Made by a program: the position numbers and the translations under genes. From the NCBI GenBank assembly GCA_963682025.1, contig OY821519.1, positions 147,106,312 to 147,170,311 on the forward strand: DNA of 64,000 nt, read 5' to 3'. Source of the stretch: Cordilura impudica. Lineage: Eukaryota > Arthropoda > Insecta > Diptera > Scathophagidae. Shown here in pieces: positions 43,740-57,400 of the stretch. The notes under the pieces were generated by a model. That model saw nothing but the letters and a program-made list of their open reading frames with translations. It made no database searches and was not told the origin of the DNA. Numbering within the stretch: position 1 is the first letter of the stretch; each line of letters opens with the position of its first letter.

Positions 43740-44480
43740 ATTATTATGATCCTTTTTGTGAAATCCGACATACTGAGGCCTTAACTCTTGATCGGTACCT
43801 CTAGGGGCCAAGCCTCGTAATTCGTTCGAAAATATTTTGGACCGCTGAACCAGCGACTGTTCTGTGAAAAATTTGGTATTTTTGCCACTTAGTAGCCTCG
43901 TCGGCCACGTTTTCGGCAGAGGACATCCATCTCCACTCATCAATTTCTGTTGTTTCAAGAATTTCACTTACTCTGATTTTCTAATTTTCGTCATGGCGGT
44001 ATACAGCATGGGATCCTTTGACAGCTTTAGCAAAAGGCACAGTGCTCTCCTTTTTGCCATTGGAAAGCTATCGGGGTGTATAATTTTTGGATATTTCCAC
44101 AACAGTCGAGTTTCTACTGATTTTAATTTCGAGTAACCTATATTGACATCCAAGTTGTCAAGTAAAATATATTGTTTGACAGTTTGTAATAATTCATCAC
44201 ATTCGCCACATGTGTGAAAGGCATTAAAGGCTATTTTATCAGTTTAATAGAGCATGGTCCTTTTACGGTCCAGCCAATTCGAGCCTTTTCAGCCATGTGG
44301 TGCGTTCTTTTGTCCTCAGGCATGCATCAAGCCAGCTATTGTTCAGACCGATCAGAAGTTTGGGTTCTGCGGTACTATATAACGAGATAGGGACTTCCCT
44401 CAGGTATTTAAATCTCATTTTCAGCTGACGAGCTCTAGACTCTATTTTGGAGTATTTAAACTTTTTACAGTATGCACATT
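43740..44480 (-). pseudogene. BEL/Pao RT/RNase H region with the core deleted
   Basis: 44153-43968 matches the start of a BEL/Pao polymerase (LLWKYPKIIHPDSFPMAKRR). At about 43975 the sequence jumps to the RNase H/integrase boundary wording (EILETTEIDEWRW, then SAENVADEAT). Several hundred residues normally lie between these, including the catalytic YVDD, and none are present. Simple internal deletion is the likely cause. Confidence 0.75.
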
Positions 44481-44482
44481 AT

Positions 44483-46293
44483 TTAAATTAAAATATTTTT
44501 TAATTGGATCACCTGAGATTTGAAGGTTAAGTACAACGGAATCGTTTTCGTAGGTGTGCCTTTCAAGTTTAGGTCACCAAGTAGACATTCTTCCATCAAG
44601 GTAAGGGACGATCCGTCATCAAAGAAAGCGTAGGTCTTTATTTGTGTTCCGTTCCCGTATAATGTGACCAGCAACACCTGAAACAATACGGTATTCTCAA
44701 AATTTCCCACGATATTACAGATGTCTCGTGTCTCTTTATGAAGTAGGGAATGATGCAATAGCTGGCAGTTGTCAATTCCACACAATTGCATCGTGCTTTA
44801 GGATGAGGTTTAAGGCATCTGCGATACAGTCCATATGTTCGTACCAATTCCCATTTCTTGGACCGATTTAAATTTTTAAACGTTGCACATAAGTGTATCT
44901 CATCACAAGAATGTCCACAGGATAGACAATTATGCATATATAGCTCAGTATGACTGTTTAAATTTCCTTGTTTTGTCGATTTGCCGCCAAGGTGACGATC
45001 CGGCATTAAAACGCTATCTGCACCCTGCGCGAACAGACAAAGCCAGATTGCATGACGATAGAGTGAGCTTGTGCATTCCCCAGAAAGTAGCAATTATCAC
45101 GGGGAGTTTAAGAACAAGTTCTTGCTCAAGTTCTGGATTGTTTAAGTAATTTTTCAATTCAGCTGATTTCATAGTGCCAATAATGTTTTGAAAATCCAAC
45201 GCAAAATCGACAAGCGACTCCAGTTTGTTCTCTATAATAGGTGGCAATTCTCTTACGTGCTTGAGAAGAATATTGAGGACGATTTCTGGCCTGCCAAATT
45301 TGATTCGCAGCGTTTCCATAATCTGAGGTACACATGCAACATGAGACAATAAATTTCTGACCGCTTTCAACGTGTCACCGTCTAATGAGATTCTAAGACA
45401 AAGCAAATTTTCATTATCACTTAAGCCACATATTGCTGTCGTTTGTTGGTATGTTGCCAGAAACAAAGACTAGTCTTCCGGGTTGCCAGAGAATATAGGC
45501 ACATCTTTCGCAAAGCTGCTTCGAGCAGCAATTTGTTCTCGGGTTAGCTTGGTAACAACTTCATTTTGAAGGGTTGCAGTTCTAGGTGTATGAACTGATA
45601 CGTCGGGAATTATACCGGGTAACCATTGGGTTGTATAGTTCCTTTTAACTCTAGCATGTTTATTCTTTCTGTCATGGCATTAATCAAACCTTTCATTTTC
45701 ACCATTCTAGCCTCCTTATTTAATGCACCGAAATTCTCATGATCATCGAACTCACGAGCCCTTGTACTTTCGGCATCAGGGCCACACCTTATATCCCTTT
45801 TTGGCTCATTAGACCATTCCTCTTCCAAACCATCGCTTTCAAATTCCATTTGTTTTAGCAGTTGTTTCTTTTTCCTCAGAAGTGACTCCTTTTGCAACAG
45901 AAGCCGTTCTTCTTCTTCTAGAATTTTTAGCTTTTCGGAAAGATGTTTGTGTTTTGAGGGAGACTAAAGAAATTTACCCTCTAGCTATTATCGTATTAGC
46001 ATGCGCAGCGCCCTTTGAAGCAGCATGTGATTTATGGTTGTCAACACTGACTAAGAGTGGCGATTATAAGCGGTAGCTACATTGGCGACAACACCTTGTT
46101 TTGTTGCAGCATAAAGTGTAAAATATATGCAGAAATTGCATATCCACTCCTTATCAGAGATAGATTCCCTGACGCATACACAACTAAAGTGGTACCAGCC
46201 GTCACATTTATCACATCAGACCATCTCACCGTTATCCTCCTCAGCGCACATTGTACAGCTTTTAGTAGAATTTTCAACAGTAGTCGACATCAT
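44483..46293 (-). pseudogene. BEL/Pao gag and protease with an N-terminal PHD finger, broken
   Basis: Reading from ATG 46293 on the minus strand, a C4HC3 PHD-type zinc finger is visible: CTMC, CDKC, HFSC and CNFC, with WYHF and a DKEW segment. A TGA at 46216-46218 interrupts it and the frame stops at 46051. A basic/Gln coiled coil follows (45897-45610, LLRKKKQLLKQ). Then comes the capsid-like part 45466-45014 (NLLCLRISLDGDTLKAVRNL), a zinc-binding stretch (HNCLSCGHSCDEIHLC near 44920) and an aspartic-protease-like part (TYAFFDDGSSLTLME near 44620). All are in different frames. Confidence 0.7.
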
Positions 46294-46589
46294 TATTTTT
46301 TGTATAAAGACCAAAATGAAGATTTTAAAAGATGTTGAAAAAAGAAACGCTGAATTTATTTCAATTCACTTCATTAATAAAAAGGGAATTTTAAAATCCT
46401 GAAAATCTTACAATATTTAAATTACAATATTTGGTTTTTCTTTTTTCTACAATCTTACTTCAGTGGAGTTCCACACACTCTACGCTGTTAATATTACAAT
46501 GTCTTTTATATTAAGCTACTCGTAATCAAGCAAAAAAGACAAAAACCGTATTTTCTTAACGCTGCCTGTAGATAAAATGATATATATAT

Positions 46590-48260
46590 ATATACACCAG
46601 TGGTCGGCAAAACCCCTACGCGGCGTTTTTGCTCTCACACCTACATGCGCTCTCACATTAAACGAAATGAAAAAAATCTTTTTAGTGAGCGCTCTTTCTA
46701 GTTCAATTATTTTAAAAGAACTACATAGTTCGTTCTTATAGTTCAATCGCTCTTATATTGAACTTTTGTTTTTTGAACTATGTTGCACAAACTAGTTCAA
46801 TAAAAATTGTATGAGCTACAGCTTTTAAGTCACGATGAATGTGCGCAATTAATTTTTTTTAAGAAAAAAAATATATAAAAAATAATTAATGTGAATGTTT
46901 TAATAGTGAGTAAATATAACAAAATAATAATTTTCAATGCAAATGTTTTTTATTGGTTACATCTTAGATAGTAAATGTCCAGAACAAGATTGAAAAAGTG
47001 TCAACCGCTAGTGGGAAATCTTCATCAGATGAACCCATAACCTAATCAATGGAGAACTTCAGAATTTTTTTATATTATTTTATATTCACCTTTGGCATAA
47101 ATTAAGTTTATATGCACTTTTGGCATTATTATAAGCTTGTTGCCTGCCGATATGAAAAAAGTTCGTATCGGATCTTATATATATATGGAGACTAGATCAA
47201 AAATGGACGGATCATGACCAACGAAATTTAACAAGGAAATTATAAATTTTTATTGTTTTTTTTTTATAGATTTAAGTGAAGATCGGTAAGCAGGTAATTT
47301 TGGGGATTATGACTTAAAATGGTATTACGTGTAATAAACGCACATAAACTAAATTTGACCGAGTTCTAATTTAGAGCAGTTTAAGCCGATCTCATAGGAG
47401 CCATTTCTGTTGGCACTATTTCTGAACTTGTACCGCTTTTCACAAATTCCACTAACATTCGTGCTATCACTAACAAAAGATTATATCAAACATTTCATCA
47501 AAGTAAATTCATATTTGCGCCCAGTATCTTGATTTCAAGTTTTTACATGGACACACAGGCACATGTACATCGCTAAATCGAGTCAGGAAATGATTCTGAG
47601 TAGATCGGTATAACAAAATGGTGGGTCTAAGTTAAATATATTTGATAGTTACAAAAATCAGCATAAACTCATTATATCCTGAACGCAGATATGTATAGAG
47701 TATAAAATTCGAAAATACTCAAAATTGCTTCCCAAGTAACTGACAACTAATGGGGGACCATATTAACCAAATATTCTACAATTCCTGAACATCCTCGATT
47801 AAAAAAAATTTAATATACTAGATACATATTCAAAATACGTTATATTTTTCATATTAATAAAAATTAAATAAAAAGGAAATAAAAGTAAACATAAAAAATT
47901 AATACAAAAAATTAAGTTTACAAAAACAACATACAAGTGACATTCAGTCTTATTAAAACTGAATTGAAAGTAAACATAAAAAAATCGAAAATATTAATAT
48001 TAGACTTATTACATGAAAAAAGAACGATATGACAAAATCAATTAAAAGAGCGAAAGAGTATAAACTAGTTCACATCGTTCAGTAGAAGGAATCGTTCAAT
48101 TGAACTAGTTCGTTCTTGAACTACACAACTCTAACGTGTATGTGTAGCCGAAAAAGAATGACCGCACCGCACCGCACAACCTTGTGATTGATGGATTTAT
48201 TTGATCGTCGCCAGCCGCCTTAAGACGTATACAACATAGTGGCAGTGGTCTATATAGGAG
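46590..48260. repeat. Possible inverted-repeat element upstream of mle
   Basis: 46665-46800 and 48040-48125 contain complementary wording (GAGCGCTCTTTCTAGTTC; TTAGTTC and GAACTAGTTCGTTC motifs), suggesting a decayed element with inverted arms. A family A DINE-1-like repeat (47090-47705) lies between them. A TATA-like CTATATAGG at 48250-48258, about 170 bp before the mle ATG, may belong to the mle promoter. Confidence 0.35.
47090..47705 (-). repeat. DINE-1-type repeat, family A, diverged copy
   Basis: TTTAAGTGAAGATCGG, ACATGGACACACAGG, ATCGCTAAATCGAGTC, TAGATCGGTATAACAAAATG and TGGGTCTAAG follow the family A order seen at 1717-2468 read on the same strand, but with heavy divergence and no terminal palindrome. 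Confidence 0.65.
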
Positions 48261-48426
48261 GCGGGAAATCTGGCAACGTTAGAGCGTAATTTTTTCTTGA
48301 TTTATGATACCGAAAAAAATTGTGGAGGTACATACACAAGCATACGTTAAGCACGCTAATTTTTTGTGGAATATTACGGTTAATTATATATAATCAATTA
48401 ATTTATTTAACTTGAGCGCATACAAA

Positions 48427-51400
48427 ATGACGGATATTAAATCATTTTTTCATGAATGGTGTGCTAAAGCAAAAGTTGAGCCTAAGTTTGAAGTTCGGCC
48501 GACTGGTAAGTCTTGTAACATCTTTTGGGAAAAATGAAACATCTGCAACTATTAAATCACCTTTTTTTCACATCCAGGTCCCAAACATAGGCAACGTTTT
48601 TTATGCGAGATTCGTATATCTGAATACCCTTATGTTGGAGTAGGCAATTCTACCAATAAAAAGGATGCCGAACGTAATGCGTCAAGGGACTTTTTAAACT
48701 TCTTAGTTCGTAGTAATAAAATTGCACCAAGTGACATTCCTGCCGATGCTGGGGTAGCTGCCGTACCGGTAAATGATGGTCCCAGCTCAAGTGTTGATAA
48801 CAATTTGAGTGATGGGCCGCAAAATGATAATCAACAAAGACGTTTCTTTGATGGTAATGCCGGTCCTCAAGATTTGGGCCAAGCTTATCGTCCTATGGAT
48901 CACGGTAACAATCGTGATCATTTCAATTTTATCGATCGTGCTCAGGAGCAATTGGATATGAAAGAAGCTGAATCGATTGATGTGAATGCAGCCATTCACG
49001 GTAATTGGACAATTGAAAATGCCAAAGCTAAATTGCATCAATTTATGCAAATGAAAAAAATATCAGCAGATTATAAATATACGCCAGTGGGTCCTGACCA
49101 TGCAAGGTAGGTCATTCTAATATATTTATTCTATTAATAACACTCGGTATAAATAAGTTATGTTTTTATTATATTAACTTAAATGAAAAGAGAATATTTA
49201 TGTACCTAGAGATTAGCTCCATCATAAATTTTGTTGCCAATTTGGATTAGAATAGTTTCTATTACGAATAAGTATGTTTTTAAATGAATCCTTTTTGAAA
49301 TCACGGAAACTAAAGAACATTGAGCTGATCTTGTGAATCATATTTGCAAATAAATGAATTGAGAAATTGTTGGCTTTCATCACAATTCTGACAACCAATG
49401 TTGCATAATTTAAAACCACTATTACATATTTGTTATGTGCCTGATGATTTTTTCTTTTTTGTATATTTTATTTAGTTTTTGTGTACTGTATACTTCATTA
49501 TACAGTAGGTATTCGTCACGAAGCCATCGTAGGTAATTTGTAAAAACTGTCTTAGCGACTCCAGTGGGTTGTTAAATGTATTTCAGCAAATCCTGGTTAC
49601 AGTTGTGACACAAAGTACACCTTTACTTTGTCTTATGAAAACATTATGAAAAATTTTGGAACCTTCGCTTATTCAAATTTATTACTGTACTTATTGCAAC
49701 AAATCAGTTTGCTGTTGTTACGGTTGTGACACAATTGATGACACATTTTTTTCTTCCTTGATGATCTTTCACGTTTTGTACCCCTTTAAGAAAAATATGG
49801 AAATGAAAAAAATGTAATTGTCACAAAAGATATATTTTCAACTTTTTAGAGTTGTATTCAAAAATTTTGTTCTCATGGCCCCTTATAAAATAATATTAAG
49901 TTGTTACGGTTGTGACAGGCGCGTTACGGTTGTGACATTGTACAGAAATAAATAAAGAAATTCAGCATTTCTCTATAGAGTTTATGTAACTCACAAGCGA
50001 GAAACTTTTAAGCAAGAAAAAAAAAATAAATGAATTGGCATTAGTTTTATTACAAACAATTTCCATTACAACGAAAATCTCGTTATTATGAAATATTTTA
50101 GCGGTCCCTTGGAGTTAGTTGTAACTGTATAGCTATTACATGAGGCTTTGCAATTCCTTTGATAAAAAACACACCACTGATGTCTACCAACTTTCAACGT
50201 CAATTCGGCCATTTTGGATTGCATCACTAGGAGAAAAACATGTTACCACATTGCAACTAATATAAGTTTGAAATGTTGAGAACAATCATCACAGATATGG
50301 CTACTGTAGTACCATTTCTAAAAATAATTTATTTTGTTAGATTATTGAAGTAGAGATCTTGTGCTTTAATTTGATGTATGACATGTGCATATTAAAAAGG
50401 TTTTTTTGTTTGGTATTCACCACTTCTCAGGATTTACTCATTTATTGATTTGTATTTCTTTTTAGAACAAATAAAATTCATATGTATATTTTTTACACTT
50501 CGTTGAAAAAATTAGACATATTCAAAGAAAAATTCTTTAACAAGTACTTCTTAAAAAAAGAAAACATCTAAACACCCTCAATGATTTAAAAATGATTAAG
50601 ACCCGAATAAAAAAGTTTTGATAAAATTGATGTCATTAAAAATTTATATCATTAAATAATTTCCAAACAAATATTTGTATTTTTTTTTATTTTTTATTAT
50701 ATAATTTTTTTTTTTTAAATTATTCAAACATTTTACCAGTGTCCGGACAAAGGTAATTCTTTTTAAGGCCGATGTCGAAGTTTGACCAAATTTTGCAAAA
50801 TTCGGCTAAACCGAATTTTCTATTAAATTCATAAAAAAACGTATATGTGACCTTCTCCGAGAAAAGGGACCTAGTGTGTCAAAAAACGGGTTGTGTCAAA
50901 AACGGTGGATTCTGGTACCTAAAAGGGTGTAGAAACTTTAAATGCGTTTTTTTTTTCTCAAAACTTAATTTTCACACACTAGTCGCTTTTCTCGGAAAGG
51001 TCACATATGTTTGTTATTAAAATATTAAAAAAAAAAAAAATTCAATGATAAAAATGCTTAGCTATAAAAATTTGGACACTATTGTGTATCGTACACTCCA
51101 AAATATTAAATGCGTATGAAACCTACAATTATCCAATCTACGATGGTCTAATTTGGGGTTTCCCGTTTTTATACCCTATACCACTATGTGGTTTGGGTAT
51201 AATGACTGTGCTGCTGTTTGTAACTACCAAAAATATTTGACCTAGACCCATCTTTTATTATACCGATCGAATCAGAATCACTAACTGATTCGATTTAACG
51301 ATGTCCGTCCGTCCGTTCGTCCGTCTGTCTGTGTGTCCATGTAAACCTTGTAATCAAACTGCTGGTCGCAAATATGAATATATTTTGATGAAATTTGGTA

Positions 51401-54400
51401 TATAAGCTTTTATCGGCCATAGGATGGACGCTATAGAAATTGGTGAGAATCGGTCCATGTTCAGACCTAGCCCCCATACAAATGACCCCTATGAAATCGA
51501 CATAAATTGCCATAAGATTCAAATTGTCATATAGATCTTACTCAAATTGGGTTTGTATGCGTTTATTACATCCACTAATGAGTAGTCCAAAAATTATTCC
51601 TATGGGACAACTCTTAGTCATAGGCCCCATATAGAGCTGCTTTCCGATCTTCACTTAAATCTATCAAAAAACAAAAACATTGCACTGATTCTTCTCAAAT
51701 TTTACCAACCATAGTCAGGATCGGTCTATTTTTGGGCCTTACTCCCCATATGGATATAGCATCCGATATGAACTTTTTCATATCCGCAGACAAAAAAATT
51801 AATAAAAATCCCACTCAAATTTGGTTTATGCTTATTTTCTATGTCCAGTTAGTTGGGCCTATGAGATAGGGTCTCTAAACGCATGGTATAGGGTATCATA
51901 TAGTCGGTCTAGACCGACTATAATTTTCTTACTTGTTTCTTCTTATTTTTCGTTATTTCTCTAAATAATTATTTTGTATATCCTTTCATACATATCTTAG
52001 ACATAAACAAGTAAGAGTGTTAAATTCGGCTGTGCCGAATTTTTTGATGCCCTCCACCTGAGTCTTAAACTGTATATTCACCCAATGTCGAGTACGGCTA
52101 CAACTTTTAAACTTTTGCCGATACTGAAACATTAATTCCATTACCAAAATTCAAATGATTCTTGTCTAAAAATTATTATTATTAAAAATAAGTTATCTGA
52201 GTTATTTTTTATTTTTATCTGCATTACATATAATACAAAAAAAAAAAAAAAAAATACATAATAATACATGTTAGAATCTAAATATAGAAATTTAAACTTT
52301 TAATTTTTAATTTTTAATGTTTAATTTTTAATTTCTAATTATTGATTTTTAATTTTAATTTTTAATATTTAATTTTTAATTTTTAAGCTTTAATTTTTAA
52401 TTTTTCGTTATTCATTATTCATTATTCATTTTTCATCTTTCATTACTCATTTTTCAATCTTAATTTTTCATGTATCATTTTTCAATTTTCATTTTTCATT
52501 TTCCACTTTCCATATTCCATTTTTTCGTTTTCCATTTTCAATTTTTCTTTTTTTCATATTTCATCTTTCATTTTTTAAATTTTCATTTTCAATTTTCATT
52601 TTCCATTTTTCATTTTTCAATTTTCATTTTCCATTTTTAATTTTTCAGTTTTCGTTTTCTATTTTCCATTTTTCATTTTCCATTTTCTATTTTTCATTTT
52701 CCGTTTTTCATTTTTCAATTTTCATTGTCCATTTTCCATTTTGCAATTTTCATTTTTCATTTTCCATTTTTAATTTTTTATATTTCATTTTCTAGTTGCC
52801 ATGTTTCATTTTTAAATTTTCATTTTCCATTTTTAAATTGTCACTTTCCATTTTCCATTTTTCAATTCTCATTTTCCATTTTTCAATTTTCATTTTCCAT
52901 TTTTCATTTTCGATTTTCCATTTTTCAATTTTCATTTTCCATTTAACATTTTTTATATTTCAATTTTCATTTTCCATTTTCAATTTTTCATTTTTCAATT
53001 TCCATTTTCCATTTTTCATTTTCCATTTTACATTTTTAATTTTTCAATTTTCATTTTCCATTTTTCAATTTTCATTTTCCATTTTCCATTTTTCAATTTC
53101 CATTTTTCATATTTAATTTTTCAATTTTCATTTTCCATTTTTCAATTTTCATTTTCCATTTCCAATTTTTCATTTTTCCATTTCCATTTTTAATTTTTTA
53201 ATTTTCATTTTTCAATTTTCATTTTTCAATTTTCATTTTCCATTTTTCAATTTTCGTTTTCCATTTTCCATTTTTCATTTTTAATTTTTCAATTTTCAAT
53301 TTCCATTTTCCATTAGTCATTTTTCATTCTTCAATTTTCATTTTCCATTTTTCATTTTTCAATTTTCATTTTCCATTTTTCATTTTGCAATTTTCATTTT
53401 CCTTTTTTCATTTTCCATTTTTCATATTTCAGTTTTCGTTTTCCATTTTCCATTTTTCATTTTTAATTTTTCAATTTTCAATTTCCATTTTCCATTAGTC
53501 ATTTTTCATTCTTCAATTTTCATTTTCCATTTTTCATTTTTCAATTTTCATTTTCCATTTTTCATTTTGCAATTTTCATTTTCCTTTTTTCATTTTCCAT
53601 TTTCCATTTTTCATATTTCAGTTTTCGTTTTCCATTTTCCATTTTACAATTTTCATTTTCCATTTTTCAATTTTCATTTTCCATTTTTCAATTTTCATTT
53701 TCCATTTTCCATTTTTCAATTTCATTTTCCATTTTTCATTTAGCATTTTTCTTTTTATACCCTCCACTCCAGTGTGCAGAGGGTATATATAAGTTTGTCA
53801 TTCCGTTTGTAATAATTAGAAAAAAAAAATTTGGACCCCATAAAATATATACATATATTTGTGATCCTTATAACAACCGGAGTTGATATAGCGATGTCCG
53901 TCTGTCCGTCTGTCCGTCTGTGGAAATCACGATGACGGCATCAATCGGGCAGCTAGGGTGCTCGTTGGCATAAAAAATGATTCATTAACATCCTGAAAAG
54001 TTTACTATTTAAAATCGTCCAAATCGGTCGATTAGGGCCCGAGATTTGAATGAAGAACTAAAAAAAGTCTTGAAAAAATATAATTTTCTATGTTGCTCTT
54101 GTCACGATCACGCCCTCAATAGGATAGCTAGGGTGATAATTTTTAGTGAGAATGATTCACCAAATTCATGGGAAGATTTCTACTTCAAAAATCATTAAAA
54201 TCGGTGGAACAGGTCCAGGTAAATCTATGAAAAATTAAAAAAAAATGAAAAACATGATGTTTCCATATTGTTCCTGTTGTTATTCTAAATGTTGCATTGT
54301 TGTCATAGCTGGACTTGTTGTTTTTGTGGTCGTTGTGGTAATAATATAATAAAAACAAACCCTTTGTACATTTTTTTTGTGAACTCTGGTAGAAAATTTT

Positions 54401-57400
54401 AAAAGTTTCCATTGTTTTGGCATCACTAAAAAAATTTGTTAGATCATTTCTGTCATTGCCACGAGCCTGCATGCAAAATTTCAGATCGATTGGCTCACGG
54501 GAAAGGGGCTAAAAATCGATCCAAAATTTTGTCGACAAGCAGACACTACCAGTTAATATAAAGGCAGTAAATAAAGGGAGTAAAAGTTCACCAATAATTT
54601 AAAAAACAAATTTTTATGTATTAATTTATTTAAAGAAAAAAATAATTAAATGAAATAGTAATAATAAAAAAAAATAATATACAATACAAAAAAAAAGAAT
54701 ATATAAATAAAATAAAATAAAGATAAATGCATTCATAGCATTATAATACATATAAAAGGTCAATGTTTTCTAACCGTAACCGTAACGAGTCAGTTGTTTT
54801 TTTTTTTACATGAAAATCATTTAAAACAGTTACCGAACGTAACCGGAACGTCCCAATACTTTTCATGTGAAAAAAAGGCTGACACGTTACGTAACAGTTA
54901 CATGTCGCTAACTTGTTCTTTACACAGGCTACTGCTTTTGCAGCCAACTTCAAGTCTATTTATATAGTTTCGTAAGCATAACTGATAAAATTGTTTCTAT
55001 TATTTTTTGCTGTAAGTAATAAATTATAAATATACTGAATTTGCAAACTAAAATGGATACATATATTGGAGGTGCTTTAATACAAAAGAGTTAACGAAAC
55101 AAAATCAAAAAAAAAAAAAAAACAACTCTACAACATCAACAATGGCAGTCATATGTTCTTCAAATAGAAAAAAAAACTGCAAGTGTGTTTTGTTGGCTAC
55201 TAAACAAAAATAGTGTTGACAATATAACAAAATATGTAAAAGAAGTTAGTGCTATGAAATATTTTATTTTGTTAAAAAAAAAAATCGCAAAATGAAAGGC
55301 TATAATTCCATTAATAATCAAAAGGCGTTAAACTAATTTATTTATTTTTACGTTGTACTAATGAATTTTAAATAAGTAAAAGTAATTGTATATTTAAATA
55401 AAAATGCATTTGTATTATATGTTGCTGTCGTATTCAGAAAAATCAAGTAGCTGACTATACGACTACAAATGCTGCTGCCAGCAGTCGTCTATGTGTTTCA
55501 TTCATGATGTTGCATTTTTTTGCGAGCAATACTTACATATATTCTAAATAAAGAATTAATAGTTCTTTTCATACTGCGAAATCTATACAAATATATGTAC
55601 AAATACTATATGTCAAATTTCAAATTTGCAATAATTGATACATTTTTGAAAGAAAATTGTATAATATGAAATGTCTTTAATTTATTTCATAGAAAACAAT
55701 TTTTTGAGGTGCGTGGATTTTCCATATTTACTGTTTTACTATTTTCGTAATGAGGTTAAATGAGTTAAAAAGAATTTAAAATATTTGAAAATATTAGCTG
55801 AGGATCCTCAAGATGTAATATACGGTCGGTCTAAAACTTTTCACTTAGAGCCACAGTTAAATTCGAAACAACAAAAACCCATATATTTTGTGCATAAAGT
55901 TTAACATTAAATGTGCTTTTCTAAAATGTCTATATATTTTTTCTCATTCATTTCTGACCATCTTCAATGTAAATTTACCAAAGTTTTTTTTATTGCAATA
56001 TGTATATAAAACTTAAAAATTTAATATTTTTATTGTGTATTAACTTATTATTCTGCGATTTTCATTACATCACAAAATGTTACAAATTGGCACTACTGTT
56101 TCAAAAACAGAAAACTTCTAAATCAGTTGAAAACAGTTGATCTGTAAAACTGTGTGTGAAATTGTGTCAAATAAAATTACAAATATTAATAAATATAGTA
56201 ATACATATATATATATATTTTATTAATTTTGTTAAGAATTAGCACAAAATTTATTTTCCATTTTGCATTTCATTTATAAAGAATTCTGCCATATTTTGTT
56301 AAAGGGAAAATCCATTTTTGTTATATTAAAAAAAACAGACTTGCATTTAATTTTTCCGTGACTGCCTCAATAATTGCGTAGATGCCACCACAATATTTTT
56401 TCTAATTAAAACAGTTGATCTGTAAAACTGTGTGTGAAATTGTGTCAAATAAAATTACAAATATTAATAAATATAATAATACATATATATATATTTTATT
56501 AATTTTGTTAAGAATTGGCACAAAATTGATTTTCCATTTTGCATTTCATTTATAAAGAATTCTGCCGTATTTTGTTAAAGGGAAAATCCATTTTTGTTAT
56601 ATTAAAAAAAACAGACTTGCATTTAATTTTTCCGTGACTGCCTCAATAATTGCGTAGATGGCACCGCAATATTTTTTCTAATTAAATATTAACCAATATC
56701 TAACTAGAATTAATGATTTATTCTGACTGAAAAGTTCCAATTAAAAGTTATTCATCCCAATTATGAATATTCTCAAGGAATTTCTTTCTCACGGAAAATA
56801 CATTTCTCGAGAAAAAAATTCCTCCAATTATAAATTCCGCGTGAACAAAAAATGATTAACTGGCATCATCGAATTTCGAAGCCACTTGCTTTGCTTATTG
56901 ACAATTTATTTTCTATTTTTTGTGTGTGTGCAAACGACCCTACAATAAATGTCCCAATAAACATTTTTGTTTGCTATCAACTTGAGGTGCATTTGAGATC
57001 AAATACATTTCTCAAATCTCCAACGTTAATTCTCAAATGCCCTCAATAGTTCGAATATAGTCTTCTCAACTTAAAAGGCACATTTTTTATATGGCTATTT
57101 TCATAGTTATCAAATTGAGAAATTTGTGATTCTCAACTTGATAGCAAAGAAATATTTCCAATCGGTATCAAATGGAAGGTACGGAATTGCCATATTAAAA
57201 AATATTATACTAATTTTAGAAATGAAAACAATGTACTTTTTTTAATGTTTTAATTTAATTTCATTATATATTTAACATTACTATGTACATATTTAACATT
57301 AAATGTACATATTATGTACATTTTTTAAAATTTATAATTAAAAATAAATGAATTAATTAGTTGTACATTTTTTGAAAAATTCGACAAAAAGCAGAAATAA

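Larger units (their letters stand above)
42156..46561 (-). mobile_element. BEL/Pao LTR retrotransposon, internally deleted
   Basis: LTRs at 42156-42425 (3') and 46333-46561 (5') share AAACGCTGAATTTATTTCAA, AGGGAATTTTAAAATCCTGA and TTCCACACACTCTA. They start TGTTAAG (CGTTAAG in the 5' copy) and end CTT(A/T)TTTCAACA. A polypurine tract CCGGGGGCAG precedes the 3' LTR on the minus strand. Gag, protease and integrase fragments are present; the reverse transcriptase core is not. No convincing target duplication is visible. Confidence 0.85.

Noticed and set aside
49595..49940. CRISPR-like repeat array
   Set aside because: The repeats are short and irregularly spaced, and this is a eukaryotic intron.
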